Below, one piece after another: positions 40,306-50,461 of a stretch of 64,000 nucleotides of DNA. This DNA comes from Pectobacterium sp. CFBP8739 (GTDB lineage Bacteria; Pseudomonadota; Gammaproteobacteria; Enterobacterales; Enterobacteriaceae). The position numbers and the translations under genes are program-made. How positions within the stretch are numbered: the stretch's first letter is position 1; each line of letters starts with the position of its first letter. The notes below the pieces were generated by a model. It worked only from the letters and a program-made list of their open reading frames with translations, was not told the origin of the DNA and ran no database searches. The DNA lies in the NCBI RefSeq assembly GCF_013449375.1, contig NZ_JACDRR010000006.1, positions 255,086 through 319,085 on the forward strand. Direction: 5' to 3'.

Positions 40306-41880
40306 TCAGGTTACCGGTGCGGGATTGAAAACGGCCAGTGCGTTATGAAGCCCCCACTGATCGGACCAGGTTTTTTTCTTGCCACTGGCAATATCCAAAA
40401 TGAAGTGGAAAAGCTGCCAGCCCACGTCTTCTATCGTGGCTTCTCCGGTAGCAATCGTACCGGCATCAATATCCATCAGATCGTGCCAGCGGTTTGCCAG
40501 TGCAGTACGGGTTGCCATTTTGATGACGGGTACCGCGAGCAGGCCATAGGGTGTACCGCGACCCGTGGTAAAAACCTGCACGGTGATACCGGAAGCAAGC
40601 TGCTGGGTGCCACACACGAAGTCACTGGCGGGCGTTGCGGCGTAAATTAGCCCACGTTTGGTGGGGCGTTGACCGGGAGAAAGGACCTCGACAATCGCGC
40701 TGGTGCCAGATTTGGCGATGGAGCCGAGCGCTTTTTCCACCACGTTCGCCAGACCTCCTTTTTTATTGCCTGGTGAGGGGTTGGCGCTACGATCGGTCTG
40801 GCCGCTGTCGAGGTAATTGTCGTACCAGGCCATTTCTTCCAGCAGACGTTTACCGACTTCTTCATTGATAGCGCGCGGCGTTAACAGATGAATGGCGTCG
40901 CGCACTTCAGTTACTTCGGAGAACATGACGGTTGCGCCGCAGCGTACCAGTAGATCGGATGCAAAACCGACGGCTGGGTTCGCGGTGACACCAGAGAAAG
41001 CATCGCTGCCGCCACACTGCATGCCGACAACCAATTCTGAGGCCGGACAGGTTTCACGCTGACGTTTGTTTAGCCGTTGCAGGTGTTTGTCTGCCATCGT
41101 CAGGATGTCATCCACCATCGATCTGAAACCCACGTGGTGTTCATCCTGCAAGCGGACAATACTACTGTCATCAAGAGAAATGGCCTGTACGTCTGATGTC
41201 CCTTCCAGCAGGCGTTCCGGTTGTAATTTTTCACAACCCAGGCCGACAACCAGTATCTCACCGCCAAAATTCGGGTTTAGCGCTAGGTTGTGAATGGTGC
41301 GGATAGGAACGACCGCCGCAGGTGCATTGATTGCCACGCCACAGCCGTAGAGATGGTTGAGTGCGACCACGCCATCCACATTGGGATATTTCGGTAATAA
41401 ATCCCGCTCGATAATTTTGACGACATAGTCCACTACGCCCGCGACACAGTGCACGCTGGTGCTGATGCCCAACAGATTTTTTGTGCCTACGCTGCCATCG
41501 GCGTTACGGTAACCTTCAAAGGTGTAGCCTTCCAGCGAAGGAAGGGAGGCCGGGACTTTAGTCGCCAGTGGCAGGGTTTCCAACGCGGGAGCCTGAGGCA
41601 ACTCGACCAGGGATTCATCAATCCAGCTTCCTTTAGCAATATCGCGTAGCGCATACCCGATAATTTCACCATAGCGGATAATTGCGCCTGATTTGGCGAT
41701 ATCAACAAGGGCAACTTTGTGTCCCTGCGGAACATGCTCAATTAATTCCAGATTATCATTAAAACGGGTTCCGGCACGTAAGCCATTATTATTAACAACA
41801 ATGGCAACATTATCAGAATCGTGGACCTTAATATAAAGTGGCTGCTCTTGTGCAGCATTACTTTCTGATTTATCTGACAT
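40306..41880 (-). CDS. garD: Galactarate dehydratase GarD
   Basis: Dehydrates meso-galactarate to 5-keto-4-deoxy-D-glucarate (524 residues; E. coli GarD 523). UxaA/altronate-dehydratase family: N-terminal SAF-like domain ([19 protein letters not shown]) and a long catalytic part with [51 protein letters not shown] and [20 protein letters not shown], holding the Fe-binding cysteines and histidines. Identity with the E. coli enzyme is very high. Divergent from gudP; upstream it has a 17-bp perfect palindrome GTGGTAATGATTACCAC, a candidate operator. Confidence 0.98.
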   Translation of the reverse strand: MSDKSESNAAQEQPLYIKVHDSDNVAIVVNNNGLRAGTRFNDNLELIEHVPQGHKVALVDIAKSGAIIRYGEIIGYALRDIAKGSWIDESLVELPQAPALETLPLATKVPASLPSLEGYTFEGYRNADGSVGTKNLLGISTSVHCVAGVVDYVVKIIERDLLPKYPNVDGVVALNHLYGCGVAINAPAAVVPIRTIHNLALNPNFGGEILVVGLGCEKLQPERLLEGTSDVQAISLDDSSIVRLQDEHHVGFRSMVDDILTMADKHLQRLNKRQRETCPASELVVGMQCGGSDAFSGVTANPAVGFASDLLVRCGATVMFSEVTEVRDAIHLLTPRAINEEVGKRLLEEMAWYDNYLDSGQTDRSANPSPGNKKGGLANVVEKALGSIAKSGTSAIVEVLSPGQRPTKRGLIYAATPASDFVCGTQQLASGITVQVFTTGRGTPYGLLAVPVIKMATRTALANRWHDLMDIDAGTIATGEATIEDVGWQLFHFILDIASGKKKTWSDQWGLHNALAVFNPAPVT

Positions 41881-41916
41881 GATGCAAGCCTTTATTATTG
41901 GTTTAGCAGAAACGCT

Positions 41917-41933
41917 GTGGTAATGATTACCAC
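41917..41933 (-). promoter_or_regulatory. Perfect palindrome upstream of garD
   Basis: GTGGTAATGATTACCAC is a perfect 17-bp palindrome about one G, starting 37 bases before the garD start. The TGGT...ACCA layout is common among GntR-type operators. E. coli garD is controlled by CdaR; which regulator binds here is unknown. Confidence 0.55.
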
Positions 41934-42049
41934 GCTATTACTTCATTGCTCGCTAACGAGTATACGTGAGGTTCTCTTTTCGTACATTATGCAATTGACC
42001 TAAGCCTGAGCTTTTTGTTTCTGATTTATCAGGCGAAGCCCCAAATTTT

Positions 42050-42065
42050 GGTGAGTTTGATCACA
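42050..42065. promoter_or_regulatory. CRP-type box in the garD/gudP region
   Basis: GGTGA-GTTTGA-TCACA matches TGTGA-N6-TCACA at nine of ten core positions, with AT-rich flanks. Catabolite control of sugar-acid use would be expected. Confidence 0.6.
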
Positions 42066-42136
42066 TTCTTCCTGCGTGCGTTTTTTAAGGGAGAAATGAA
42101 AATAATGTGTACGAATGTAAAAAAAGAATAGCGGCA

Positions 42137-42153
42137 TTTTTCGTGAAACACCT
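42137..42153 (+). repeat. Shared regulatory word A, copy upstream of gudP
   Basis: TTTTCGTGAAACACCTC, identical to 43968-43984 upstream of gudX. It contains a weak CRP-like core (CGTGA-N6-TCGCA), but the spacer is conserved too, which a CRP site alone would not require. Confidence 0.65.
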
Positions 42154-42349
42154 CGCACTATATAGGGCAAGTGCACCAACATATTCAAAAGGACATTTTT
42201 AATGTTGTGCTTTTATCTAGTGAGCGGGCAGTGGGTAAAAATTATAATGATCCGGCGAGTTGAAGATGTCAGCTAATTACTCTGAAGCTATATAGCCTGG
42301 CTATTCGCAAAAAAAATAAAAATGGGAATTTAACTATCCACTTATCTTC

Positions 42350-42366
42350 ATTCTGATAACCCTACA
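42350..42366 (+). repeat. Shared regulatory word B, copy upstream of gudP
   Basis: ATTCTGATAACCCTACA, identical to 44168-44184 upstream of gudX, 213 bases after word A. TGATAA could be a minus-10 element, so the word may be a promoter core plus operator. Confidence 0.65.
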
Positions 42367-42421
42367 CGTTATCTGTTATTCGGAATGAATGAGCGAACCG
42401 CGATTGAAGCAGGAGTTCATC

Positions 42422-43774
42422 ATGAATACAGTAAGCTCAGCAGCTGGCGCGATACAAAAGAGAACAAACGCCCGCTACTGGATTGTCGTGATGTTGTTTA
42501 TCGTCACGTCATTTAACTATGGCGACCGTGCCACATTGTCCATCGCTGGCTCTGCTATGTCCAAAGAGATTGGGTTGGATGCGGTAGGGATGGGTTATAT
42601 CTTCTCAGCGTTCTCCTGGGCCTATGTGATTGGGCAAATACCTGGGGGCTGGCTGCTTGATCGCTTTGGCTCAAAGAAAGTTTACTTCTACAGTATCTTC
42701 ACCTGGTCGGTTTTTACCTTATTACAAGGCTTTGTCGATATCTTCAGCGGTGCGGGCATTGTTATTTCTCTGTTCCTCCTGCGCTTTATGGTCGGCCTGT
42801 GTGAATCACCTTCCTTCCCAGGAAATAGCCGTATTGTCGCTGCTTGGTTCCCTGCACAAGAACGTGGAACAGCCGTCGCGATATTCAACTCGGCCCAATA
42901 CTTTGCGACCGTGATTTTCGCCCCTATTATGGGCTGGTTGGTACATGCGGTGGGTTGGGCGCACGTGTTCTGGTTCATGGGGGGGTTGGGGATCATCCTC
43001 AGCGTTGTCTGGTTGAAAGCGATCCACGATCCTAAAGATCATCCTGGCGTGAATCAGGCTGAACTGGATTACATTGAGGCCGGTGGTGCGCTAATCAACA
43101 TGGATGCCAAAGGGTCGAAGAAAACGACCGAAAAAGGAGAGAAATGGCATCAGATCAAGCAATTACTACAGTCTCGTATGATGCTCGGCATCTATATCGG
43201 TCAATACTGTATTAACGCACTGACCTACTTCTTCATCACCTGGTTCCCACTCTATCTGGTTCAGGCGCGTGGCATGTCGATTCTCAAAGCCGGGTTTGTT
43301 GCCTCGGTACCTGCAATCTGCGGTTTTGTCGGCGGTGTTCTGGGCGGCATTATTTCCGATTATCTGATGCGCCGGACCAATTCACTGACCTTTGCCCGTA
43401 AAACACCTATTGTCCTCGGTATGTTGCTCTCCATGTCGATGGTGATTTGTAACTATGTAGAAACCGAATGGGTGGTTATTGCGGTGATGTCTGCGGCTTT
43501 CTTCGGGAAAGGCATTGGTGCGCTGGGCTGGGCGGTTATGGCCGATACCGCGCCGAAAGAAATCAGCGGATTGAGCGGTGGGCTGTTCAACATGTTCGGT
43601 AATGCGTCTGGTATCGTGACGCCGATTGCAATTGGCTACATCATCGGAATAACTGGCTCTTTCAACGGCGGTCTGGTGTACGTCGGGATTCATGCGCTGG
43701 TTGCCATCGTCAGCTACCTGTTTATCGTACAGGATATTAAACGTATTGAATTGAAGCCATTCGCCAAGAAGTAA
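42422..43774 (+). CDS. gudP: D-glucarate/galactarate MFS transporter GudP
   Basis: Proton-coupled uptake of D-glucarate and probably galactarate (450 residues, as E. coli GudP). Twelve membrane helices of the anion:cation symporter branch of the major facilitator superfamily; the family signature FNYGDRATLSIAG follows the first helix, then GGWLLDRFGSKKVY and PGNSRIVAAWFPAQERG. ATG 42422 follows GGAG and gives MNTVSS; the in-frame 42389 start is less likely. It ends in its own terminator at 43818-43852, so it is not simply cotranscribed with gudX as in E. coli. Confidence 0.96.
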   Translation: MNTVSSAAGAIQKRTNARYWIVVMLFIVTSFNYGDRATLSIAGSAMSKEIGLDAVGMGYIFSAFSWAYVIGQIPGGWLLDRFGSKKVYFYSIFTWSVFTLLQGFVDIFSGAGIVISLFLLRFMVGLCESPSFPGNSRIVAAWFPAQERGTAVAIFNSAQYFATVIFAPIMGWLVHAVGWAHVFWFMGGLGIILSVVWLKAIHDPKDHPGVNQAELDYIEAGGALINMDAKGSKKTTEKGEKWHQIKQLLQSRMMLGIYIGQYCINALTYFFITWFPLYLVQARGMSILKAGFVASVPAICGFVGGVLGGIISDYLMRRTNSLTFARKTPIVLGMLLSMSMVICNYVETEWVVIAVMSAAFFGKGIGALGWAVMADTAPKEISGLSGGLFNMFGNASGIVTPIAIGYIIGITGSFNGGLVYVGIHALVAIVSYLFIVQDIKRIELKPFAKK

Positions 43775-43817
43775 GGCTATTCGTTACCGTATTAATTTGC
43801 ATATAGGCAATGACACA

Positions 43818-43858
<41 letters not shown>

Positions 43859-43967
43859 TAGGCTTGCCGCTTATTTACCTCATGGAAAGCCAGGTTTTAT
43901 CTCTTTGAAATCGGTTGCTGGGAAGCGGTATTTCGGGGGTTATAAGGCGGAAATTCGCTTTCCCCGG

Positions 43968-43984
43968 TTTTCGTGAAACACCTC
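43968..43984 (+). repeat. Shared regulatory word A, copy upstream of gudX
   Basis: TTTTCGTGAAACACCTC, identical over 17 bases to 42137-42153; flanking bases differ, so this is a conserved site rather than a recent duplication of the whole region. Confidence 0.65.
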
Positions 43985-44167
43985 CCATTGGCCTGTGATA
44001 ATGACATATTTAATCTGCATTTCGACAGGGAATGCTGTGCTATTGCCCAATGAGTTGTGAAATAAGAAAACTTATACTTTTTCCTGAGGTTGGTAAGGCG
44101 GTATTGATTCTGACAACGCTTTTCTGACTGGTTTATTCCGGTATCGGGACAGTTATAACCTGTTTTT

Positions 44168-44184
44168 ATTCTGATAACCCTACA
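44168..44184 (+). repeat. Shared regulatory word B, copy upstream of gudX
   Basis: ATTCTGATAACCCTACA, identical to 42350-42366 and 200 bases after word A, nearly the same spacing as before gudP. Confidence 0.65.
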
Positions 44185-44244
44185 AGCATTACCATTTCAA
44201 ATCAGAGTAAAAACAAGGTCGCGCTAATAAAGTAGGAAAACAAC

Positions 44245-44391
44245 ATGAAATCATCTACTGGTGCACCATCTGTTTTTTATTTCTGTATGACTGAATTATT
44301 TTCCTCATCCTCAACGTGCTTCTGCGTTGTGGCAAACATCGGAAACCTAAGCGTAAACCCTGTGCGCACCATTCGTGACGGGAGCCTGTAA
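44245..44391 (+). CDS. Possible 48-residue leader peptide or gene remnant before gudX
   Basis: ATG 44245 has GTAGGAAAA at suitable spacing and opens a frame of 48 codons whose stop TAA overlaps the gudX ATG (TAATG). The product starts [17 protein letters not shown] and is rich in Ser, Phe, Cys and Val, with no recognised family. The stop-start overlap suggests translational coupling to gudX. It may be a regulatory leader peptide, or the fused ends of a deleted gene between gudP and gudX. Only the frame and the overlap are seen; expression is a guess. Confidence 0.35.
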   Translation: MKSSTGAPSVFYFCMTELFSSSSTCFCVVANIGNLSVNPVRTIRDGSL

Positions 44392-45728
44392 TGACAAACT
44401 TTTCAGCGACCCCTGTAATTACCGACATGAAAGTCATCCCCGTCGCGGGCTATGACAGTATGTTGCTGAACATCGGCGGCGCACATGGTGCTTACTTTAC
44501 GCGTAACCTCGTCATTTTAACCGACAGCGCCGGGCATACCGGTGTCGGTGAAGCCCCCGGCGGTGAAGTCATTTACAACACGCTGGTTGAGGCCATTCCT
44601 CGTGTAAAAGGCGAACAAATCGCTCGTATGAACCGTCTGGTTCATGACATTCATGTCGGCAACCAATCTTCTGATTTTGATTCCTTCGGCAAAGGTGCCT
44701 GGACGTTTGAACTGCGCGTGAATGCGGTCGCGGCACTCGAAGCGGCGCTGCTCGATCTGCTGGGGCAATTTATGGGTGTCCCCGTTGCCGAGCTGCTGGG
44801 GCCAGGGAAGCAGCGTGATGACGTCACCGTGCTCGGTTACCTGTTCTATATCGGTGACCGCACAAAGACGGACCTGCCTTATTTATGCGGTGAAAAAGGT
44901 AAGCACGAGTGGTATCACCTGCGTCACCAGCAGGCGATGGACAGCGAGGCGATTGTGCGTTTGGCCGAAGCCACCACTGACCGCTATGGATTTAAAGATT
45001 TCAAGCTCAAAGGCGGCGTGTTGCCCGGTGAGCAGGAAATCGATGCCGTGAAGGCGCTGAAGAAACGCTTCCCAGATGCCCGCATTACCGTCGATCCAAA
45101 CGGGGCTTGGCTGCTGGATGAAGCGATTGGTTTGTGCAAAGACATGAAGGGCATTCTGACCTACGCGGAAGATCCGTGCGGTGCCGAACAAGGTTTCTCC
45201 GGCCGTGAAGTGATGGCGGAATTCCGCCGTGCCACTGGGCTGCCCGTCGCGACCAACATGATTGCCACCAACTGGCGTGAAATGAACCATGCCGTGATGC
45301 TACAGGCCGTCGATATCCCGCTGGCCGATCCCCATTTCTGGACAATGCATGGTGCGGTGCGCGTCGCCCAACTGTGTGATGAGTGGGGGCTGACGTGGGG
45401 CTGCCATTCCAATAACCACTTCGATATTTCGCTGGCAATGTTCACGCACGTGGGAGCGGCAGCACCGGGTAACCCGACGGCGATTGATACACATTGGATC
45501 TGGCAGGAAGGTCAGCACCTGACCAAAGAGCCGCTGCAAATCGTCAACGGCAAAATTAAGGTACCGGAACGGCCCGGTCTGGGGATTGAGCTGGATATGG
45601 CACAGGTGACGAAAGCCCACGAACTGTACAAAAAATTACCGAGCGGGGCACGTAATGATGCCGTCGCCATGCAGTACCTGATTCCTGGTTGGAAGTTTGA
45701 TCGCAAACGCCCGGTTTTTGGCCGCTAA
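44391..45728 (+). CDS. gudX: Glucarate dehydratase-related protein GudX
   Basis: Enolase-superfamily protein (445 residues) paralogous to GudD next door. N-terminal capping domain, then a TIM barrel with FKDFKLKGG (lysine pair), [32 protein letters not shown] and [10 protein letters not shown] with the general-base histidine. E. coli GudX is a poor glucarate dehydratase whose true role is unclear; it is much closer to this protein than GudD is. First gene of the gudX-gudD-garL-garR-garK series; its ATG overlaps the stop of a 48-codon ORF. Confidence 0.95.
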   Translation: MTNFSATPVITDMKVIPVAGYDSMLLNIGGAHGAYFTRNLVILTDSAGHTGVGEAPGGEVIYNTLVEAIPRVKGEQIARMNRLVHDIHVGNQSSDFDSFGKGAWTFELRVNAVAALEAALLDLLGQFMGVPVAELLGPGKQRDDVTVLGYLFYIGDRTKTDLPYLCGEKGKHEWYHLRHQQAMDSEAIVRLAEATTDRYGFKDFKLKGGVLPGEQEIDAVKALKKRFPDARITVDPNGAWLLDEAIGLCKDMKGILTYAEDPCGAEQGFSGREVMAEFRRATGLPVATNMIATNWREMNHAVMLQAVDIPLADPHFWTMHGAVRVAQLCDEWGLTWGCHSNNHFDISLAMFTHVGAAAPGNPTAIDTHWIWQEGQHLTKEPLQIVNGKIKVPERPGLGIELDMAQVTKAHELYKKLPSGARNDAVAMQYLIPGWKFDRKRPVFGR

Positions 45729-45764
45729 CCCGACATAAAAAAATGAGAGAGAAAGGATAAGAAA

Positions 45765-47105
45765 ATGACATTGCAAAATTCAACGCCGGTTATTACCCAC
45801 ATGCAGGTTATTCCGGTTGCAGGTCACGACAGTATGCTGCTTAACCTGAGCGGCGCACATGCACCTTATTTCACTCGCAACATTGTGATTCTGAAAGATA
45901 ACGCCGGGCATACCGGTGTCGGTGAAATTCCCGGCGGTGAGAAAATCCGTCAGACGCTGGAAGACGCTGCCGCGCTGGTGGTCGGCAAAACGCTGGGTGA
46001 GTACAAAAATGTGATGACGGCGGTGCGTGAGCAGTTCGCCGACCGTGACTCCTCCGGGCGCGGCTTGCAGACGTTCGATCTGCGTACCACTATCCATGTC
46101 GTCACGGGGATAGAGGCCGCCATGCTCGATCTGCTGGGGCAGTTCCTCAATGTCAGCGTGGCCTCGCTGCTGGGTGACGGCCAACAGCGTGATGCCGTTG
46201 AGATGCTGGGTTATCTGTTCTACATCGGCGATCGCAATAAAACCGACTTGCCTTACCAGAGCCAGGCTAACGAGAAATGCGACTGGTATCGTCTGCGTCA
46301 TGAAGAAGCGCTGTCTCCAGAAACCATCGTACGTCTGGCTGAGGCGGCGTATGAAAAATACGGTTTCAATGATTTCAAGTTGAAAGGCGGCGTATTAGCC
46401 GGTAGCGAAGAAGCCGAAGCGGTGACCGCGCTGGCGAAACGCTTCCCGCAGGCGCGCATCACGCTGGATCCTAACGGTGCCTGGTCACTGGATGAAGCCA
46501 TCGCTCTGGGCAAACAGCTGCGCAACGTGCTGGCGTATGCAGAAGATCCGTGCGGCGCGGAGCAAGGTTTCTCCGGCCGTGAAGTCATGGCGGAGTTCCG
46601 CCGTGCGACGGGGTTGCCGACGGCAACCAACATGATCGCCACTGACTGGCGGCAGATGGGGCACACCATTTCACTGCAATCGGTCGATATCCCGCTGGCC
46701 GATCCGCACTTCTGGACGATGCAAGGTTCCGTACGTGTGGCGCAGATGTGCCACGAATGGGGCTTAACCTGGGGCTCTCACTCCAATAACCATTTTGATA
46801 TTTCACTGGCCATGTTTACCCAGGTCGCCGCTGCGGCACCGGGCAAGATTACGGCGATTGATACGCACTGGATCTGGCAGGAAGGCAATCAGCGCCTGAC
46901 GAAAGAACCGTTGCAGATTGTTGGCGGTATGGTGGAAGTGCCGAAGAAACCGGGTCTGGGCATCGAACTGGATATGGATCAGGTGATGAAAGCACACGAA
47001 CTGTATAAAAACATGGGATTAGGCGCACGTAACGACGCCATGGGAATGCAGTACCTTATTCCTGAGTGGACGTTTGATAATAAACGTCCGTGTCTGGTTC
47101 GCTAA
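45765..47105 (+). CDS. gudD: Glucarate dehydratase GudD
   Basis: Dehydrates D-glucarate (and epimerises/dehydrates L-idarate) to 5-keto-4-deoxy-D-glucarate (446 residues, as E. coli GudD). The enolase-superfamily residues are all visible: FNDFKLKGG lysines, TLDPNGAW aspartate, [24 protein letters not shown] and [10 protein letters not shown] histidine. Separated from gudX by 36 bases with an AAAGGA ribosome-binding site, so cotranscribed. GudX and GudD share the barrel motifs but diverge in the capping domain (for example [19 protein letters not shown] here). Confidence 0.97.
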   Translation: MTLQNSTPVITHMQVIPVAGHDSMLLNLSGAHAPYFTRNIVILKDNAGHTGVGEIPGGEKIRQTLEDAAALVVGKTLGEYKNVMTAVREQFADRDSSGRGLQTFDLRTTIHVVTGIEAAMLDLLGQFLNVSVASLLGDGQQRDAVEMLGYLFYIGDRNKTDLPYQSQANEKCDWYRLRHEEALSPETIVRLAEAAYEKYGFNDFKLKGGVLAGSEEAEAVTALAKRFPQARITLDPNGAWSLDEAIALGKQLRNVLAYAEDPCGAEQGFSGREVMAEFRRATGLPTATNMIATDWRQMGHTISLQSVDIPLADPHFWTMQGSVRVAQMCHEWGLTWGSHSNNHFDISLAMFTQVAAAAPGKITAIDTHWIWQEGNQRLTKEPLQIVGGMVEVPKKPGLGIELDMDQVMKAHELYKNMGLGARNDAMGMQYLIPEWTFDNKRPCLVR

Positions 47106-47174
47106 CGTTCTGATTTTCCGTTTTTTAAGCGCGCCGCTTCAGGTAAGCGGCGCTGGAATGACCGAGGATAAAAA

Positions 47175-47945
47175 ATGAAGACTCCGCTGTTACCTAACCG
47201 TTTTCGCCAAGATTTGCAGCAGGGCAAAACGTTGATTGGCTGCTGGTGTGCGTTGGGCAACCCGATTTCCACTGAAGTGCTGGGACTGGCGGGATTCGAC
47301 TGGCTGGTGCTGGATGGCGAACATGCGCCTAACGATATCGTGACGTTTATTCCTCAGTTGATGGCGCTGAAAGGCAGCCACAGCGCGCCTGTCGTTCGTC
47401 CGCCGTGCAATGAGCCAATCATCATCAAGCGGCTGTTGGATATCGGGTTCAATAACTTCCTGATTCCCTTCGTGGAAACGGCGGAAGAAGCTGCGCGTGC
47501 GGTTGCGTCAACGCGCTATCCGCCTGCGGGTATCCGCGGCGTTTCCGTGGCGCACCGTAGCAACGCTTATGGCACGGAACCGGACTATTTCGCCAAGATT
47601 AACGACAGCATTACCGTTGTGGTGCAAATCGAAAGTCAGGACGGCCTCGACAATCTGGATGCGATTATCGCGGTTGATGGCGTAGACGGCGTGTTTGTTG
47701 GCCCAAGCGACCTGTCTGCGGCGTTGGGCTATCTCGGTCAGCCTAATCATCCCGACGTGCAGAAAGCGATTCGCCACATCTTCGATCGTGCCGCGGCGCA
47801 TAACAAACCCTGTGGCATTTTGGCACCGGTTGAAGCCGATGCGCGTCGCTATCTGGAATGGGGCGCAAGCTTTGTCGCGGTCGGTAGCGATCTGGGGGTG
47901 TTCCGCAGCGCAACACAGGCGCTGAGCGACAAGTACAAGAAGTAA
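47175..47945 (+). CDS. garL: 5-keto-4-deoxy-D-glucarate aldolase GarL
   Basis: Class II Mg-dependent aldolase of the HpcH/HpaI family (256 residues) that cleaves 5-keto-4-deoxyglucarate to pyruvate and tartronate semialdehyde. [27 protein letters not shown], the metal-ligand segment [15 protein letters not shown] and [12 protein letters not shown] are the family motifs; same length as E. coli GarL. RBS GAGGAT precedes the ATG. Follows gudD by 69 bases. Confidence 0.97.
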   Translation: MKTPLLPNRFRQDLQQGKTLIGCWCALGNPISTEVLGLAGFDWLVLDGEHAPNDIVTFIPQLMALKGSHSAPVVRPPCNEPIIIKRLLDIGFNNFLIPFVETAEEAARAVASTRYPPAGIRGVSVAHRSNAYGTEPDYFAKINDSITVVVQIESQDGLDNLDAIIAVDGVDGVFVGPSDLSAALGYLGQPNHPDVQKAIRHIFDRAAAHNKPCGILAPVEADARRYLEWGASFVAVGSDLGVFRSATQALSDKYKK

Positions 47946-47955
47946 TTCAGACCGT

Positions 47956-48103
47956 TGACAAACCTATTTACGGAACGAGAACGATGGTAATGGGATAGAA
48001 GAGTAAAGCGTCCGCGCCAGGGATGGCGCGGCTCGAGCTTACAGGGACGTACTTGCAGCGTCTTTACGATCTACCCATTACCATTGCTCGGCGTACTTTG
48101 TCA
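47956..48103. repeat. Long imperfect palindrome between garL and garR
   Basis: Outer TGACAAA (47956-47962) / TTTGTCA (48097-48103), perfect ATGGTAATGGG (47984-47994) / CCCATTACCAT (48074-48084), further matching arms with GTAAAG/CTTTAC, and an inner hairpin CCGCGCC / GGCGCGG (48012-48031). The whole 148 bases fold on themselves. It fills most of the garL-garR gap and looks like an interspersed palindromic repeat with conserved internal words such as CAGGGACGTACTTGCAGCG. Its effect on garR expression is unknown. Confidence 0.75.
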
Positions 48104-48198
48104 GCAAATTCAGTGGTTCCGCGGCGAAGCGAATCCGCTATGAGGCGGGTTCATCGTGAATTGAAGTGATATCTACATCAGACAATGAGGTTAGGGCG

Positions 48199-49083
48199 AT
48201 GAAAATTGGTTTTATTGGACTGGGCATTATGGGAAAACCGATGAGTAAAAATCTGCTGAAAGCAGGTTACTCATTAGTCGTGATGGACAGAAATCCGGAC
48301 GCGGTCGCGGAAGTTGTCGCGGCAGGCGCTACGGCGGCTGAGACGCCGAAACAGGTTGCGGAGCAGTGCGACGTTATCATCACCATGCTGCCTAATTCAC
48401 CGCACGTGAAAGACGTGGTGCTGGGTGAAAACGGCGTCATCGACGGTGCGCGTGCCGGAAGTATTGTGGTGGATATGAGTTCCATCGCGCCGCTTGCCAG
48501 CCGTGAAATTGCGACGGCGCTGGCGGCGAAAGAGATCGCCATGCTGGATGCACCGGTCAGCGGCGGTGAGCCTAAAGCTATCGACGGCACGCTGTCTGTG
48601 ATGGTGGGTGGCGACAAAGCGCAATTTGACCGCTGTTTTGAGATTCTGAAATCCATGGCGGGATCCGTGGTTCATACCGGTGAGATCGGCGCGGGCAACG
48701 TGACCAAATTGGCGAACCAGGTGATTGTGGCACTGAACATTGCCGCCATGTCTGAGGCGCTGGTGCTGGCAACGAAAGCAGGGGTTAACCCGGATCTGGT
48801 GTATCAGGCAATACGCGGTGGTTTGGCGGGCAGCACCGTGCTGGATGCGAAAGCGCCGATGGTGATGGATCGTAACTTTAAGCCGGGTTTCCGCATCGAT
48901 CTGCACATTAAAGATTTGGCGAACGCATTGGATACCTCACACGGTGTTGGTGCCCAATTGCCGTTAACGGCGGCGGTGATGGAAATGATGCAGGCGCTGA
49001 AAGCGGACGATCTGGGATCGGCCGACCACAGTGCGCTGGCGTGTTACTACGAGAAGCTGGCCAAAGTGGAAGTTACGCGATAA
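48199..49083 (+). CDS. garR: Tartronate semialdehyde reductase GarR
   Basis: NADH-dependent 2-hydroxy-3-oxopropionate reductase (294 residues) giving D-glycerate. Rossmann motif GFIGLGIMGKPMSKNLL, substrate motif DAPVSGGEPKAIDGTLS and catalytic lysine in GAGNVTKLANQ place it in the beta-hydroxyacid dehydrogenase family; near identical in pattern to E. coli GarR. ATG 48199 is preceded by GAGGTTAGGG; the in-frame 48166 start would add 11 residues not seen in the family. The palindrome upstream may uncouple it from garL. Confidence 0.97.
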   Translation: MKIGFIGLGIMGKPMSKNLLKAGYSLVVMDRNPDAVAEVVAAGATAAETPKQVAEQCDVIITMLPNSPHVKDVVLGENGVIDGARAGSIVVDMSSIAPLASREIATALAAKEIAMLDAPVSGGEPKAIDGTLSVMVGGDKAQFDRCFEILKSMAGSVVHTGEIGAGNVTKLANQVIVALNIAAMSEALVLATKAGVNPDLVYQAIRGGLAGSTVLDAKAPMVMDRNFKPGFRIDLHIKDLANALDTSHGVGAQLPLTAAVMEMMQALKADDLGSADHSALACYYEKLAKVEVTR

Positions 49084-49260
49084 GCCGTGAAGCGATAGTC
49101 ACGAGGCTGGCACAGGATGCCAGCCGACTGGCAGAGAATCATTCTGATCTATCCAAGAGATTTCAGGACCTGCAGCCCTGAAAGCTGGCGGGTATAAGCG
49201 CCGTTTCATGAGCGCGCGGATTATTGATGCAATCGGAACGTTGATGAAATCGGATCGTTT

Positions 49261-50406
49261 ATGAAAATAGTGATCGCACCGGATTCTTATAAAGAAAGCC
49301 TGTCTGCACAAGATGTTGCTACGCAGATTGAAAAGGGATTTCGTGAAATATTTCCCGATGCCTGCTATGTCAAATTACCTGTTGCAGATGGTGGGGAAGG
49401 CACAGTTGAAGCGATGGTCGCGGCGACCGATGGCAAGATTGTGAATGTTAAGGTCACAGGACCGTTAGGCGACAGCATCGACGCGTTCTTTGGCCTGTCT
49501 GGCGATGAAAAAACGGCTTTTATTGAGATGGCGGCGGCAAGCGGTCTGGAACGTGTACCTTCGCAACTGCGTAACCCGTTAAAAACAACCAGCTATGGCA
49601 CGGGCGAACTGATTCGCTGCGCGTTAGATTATGGTATCCGGCACTGCATCATCGGGATTGGCGGGAGCGCAACCAATGACGGCGGATCGGGCATGGTGCA
49701 GGCGCTCGGCGCGAAGCTGCTGGATAAGCAGGGCGAACAGATCGGTTTTGGCGGTGGTGAGCTCGACAAACTCGCTCGCATTGATATCAGCGAGCTGGAT
49801 GAACGTATTAAAGGCTGCCGTTTTGAAGTGGCCTGCGATGTGACCAACCCACTGACGGGGAAACAGGGCGCATCGGCGATTTTTGGCCCTCAGAAAGGGG
49901 CGACGCCGGAGATGGTTGAACAGTTGGATAATGCGCTGAAGCATTATGCGGCGGTAATTCGCCATGATCTGGATATGGACGTGGAACACGTTCCTGGTGC
50001 CGGGGCAGCGGGCGGCATGGGCGCGGCGCTACAGGCGTTTTGCGGCGCTGAGCTGCGTCAGGGCATTGAAATTGTCACGGAAGCGCTGGGGCTGGATGAA
50101 CTGGTTCGAGATGCCACACTGGTGATTACCGGCGAAGGGCGCATCGACAGTCAGACGATCCACGGTAAAGTGCCGATTGGCGTGGCGCGGGTCGCCAAAC
50201 AGTATAATAAACCGGTGATTGGTATTGCAGGCAGCCTGACGGCAGACGTCTGCGTGGTACATGAACATGGTCTGGACGCGGTATTCAGCGTGCTTTACAA
50301 CATCTGCTCACTCGAAGAAGCGCTGGATAATGCGGCAGAGAATGTGAGGATGGCAGCGCGTAATATTGCCGCTACGATCCGGTTGGCGCAGTCGATGTCG
50401 CGTTGA
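49261..50406 (+). CDS. garK: Glycerate 2-kinase GarK
   Basis: ATP-dependent kinase (381 residues) of the GarK/GlxK family that makes 2-phosphoglycerate from D-glycerate, feeding enolase. MKIVIAPDSYKESLSA at the start, PVADGGEGTVEAM, GIGGSATNDGGSGMVQALG, PGAGAAGGMGAAL and ITGEGRIDSQTIHGK are all family landmarks. The RBS is weak and lies in a 177-base gap after garR. Last gene of the catabolic series; a repeat element begins 56 bases downstream. Confidence 0.97.
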   Translation: MKIVIAPDSYKESLSAQDVATQIEKGFREIFPDACYVKLPVADGGEGTVEAMVAATDGKIVNVKVTGPLGDSIDAFFGLSGDEKTAFIEMAAASGLERVPSQLRNPLKTTSYGTGELIRCALDYGIRHCIIGIGGSATNDGGSGMVQALGAKLLDKQGEQIGFGGGELDKLARIDISELDERIKGCRFEVACDVTNPLTGKQGASAIFGPQKGATPEMVEQLDNALKHYAAVIRHDLDMDVEHVPGAGAAGGMGAALQAFCGAELRQGIEIVTEALGLDELVRDATLVITGEGRIDSQTIHGKVPIGVARVAKQYNKPVIGIAGSLTADVCVVHEHGLDAVFSVLYNICSLEEALDNAAENVRMAARNIAATIRLAQSMSR

Positions 50407-50461
50407 TCGTCATCGTGATGCGATAGTGTTTGGTATTTATACACATTTCTATGCAGACTGA

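Larger units (their letters stand above)
41881..42421. promoter_or_regulatory. garD/gudP divergent control region
   Basis: 541 bases holding, from left to right: a 17-bp palindrome near garD (41917-41933), a CRP-type box (42050-42065), the 17-bp word TTTTCGTGAAACACCTC (42137-42153), and ATTCTGATAACCCTACA (42350-42366) 55 bases before gudP. The last two recur upstream of gudX. A 62-codon frame on the minus strand here is not judged to be a gene. Confidence 0.65.

Noticed and set aside
42000-42188. 62-codon minus-strand ORF in the garD/gudP control region
   Set aside because: No good ribosome-binding site, no family, and it runs through the CRP-type box and shared word A, so regulatory sequence is the better reading.
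47956-48103. Identity of the garL-garR palindrome as ERIC
   Set aside because: The characteristic ERIC arms and core were not found; the element is described without a family name.
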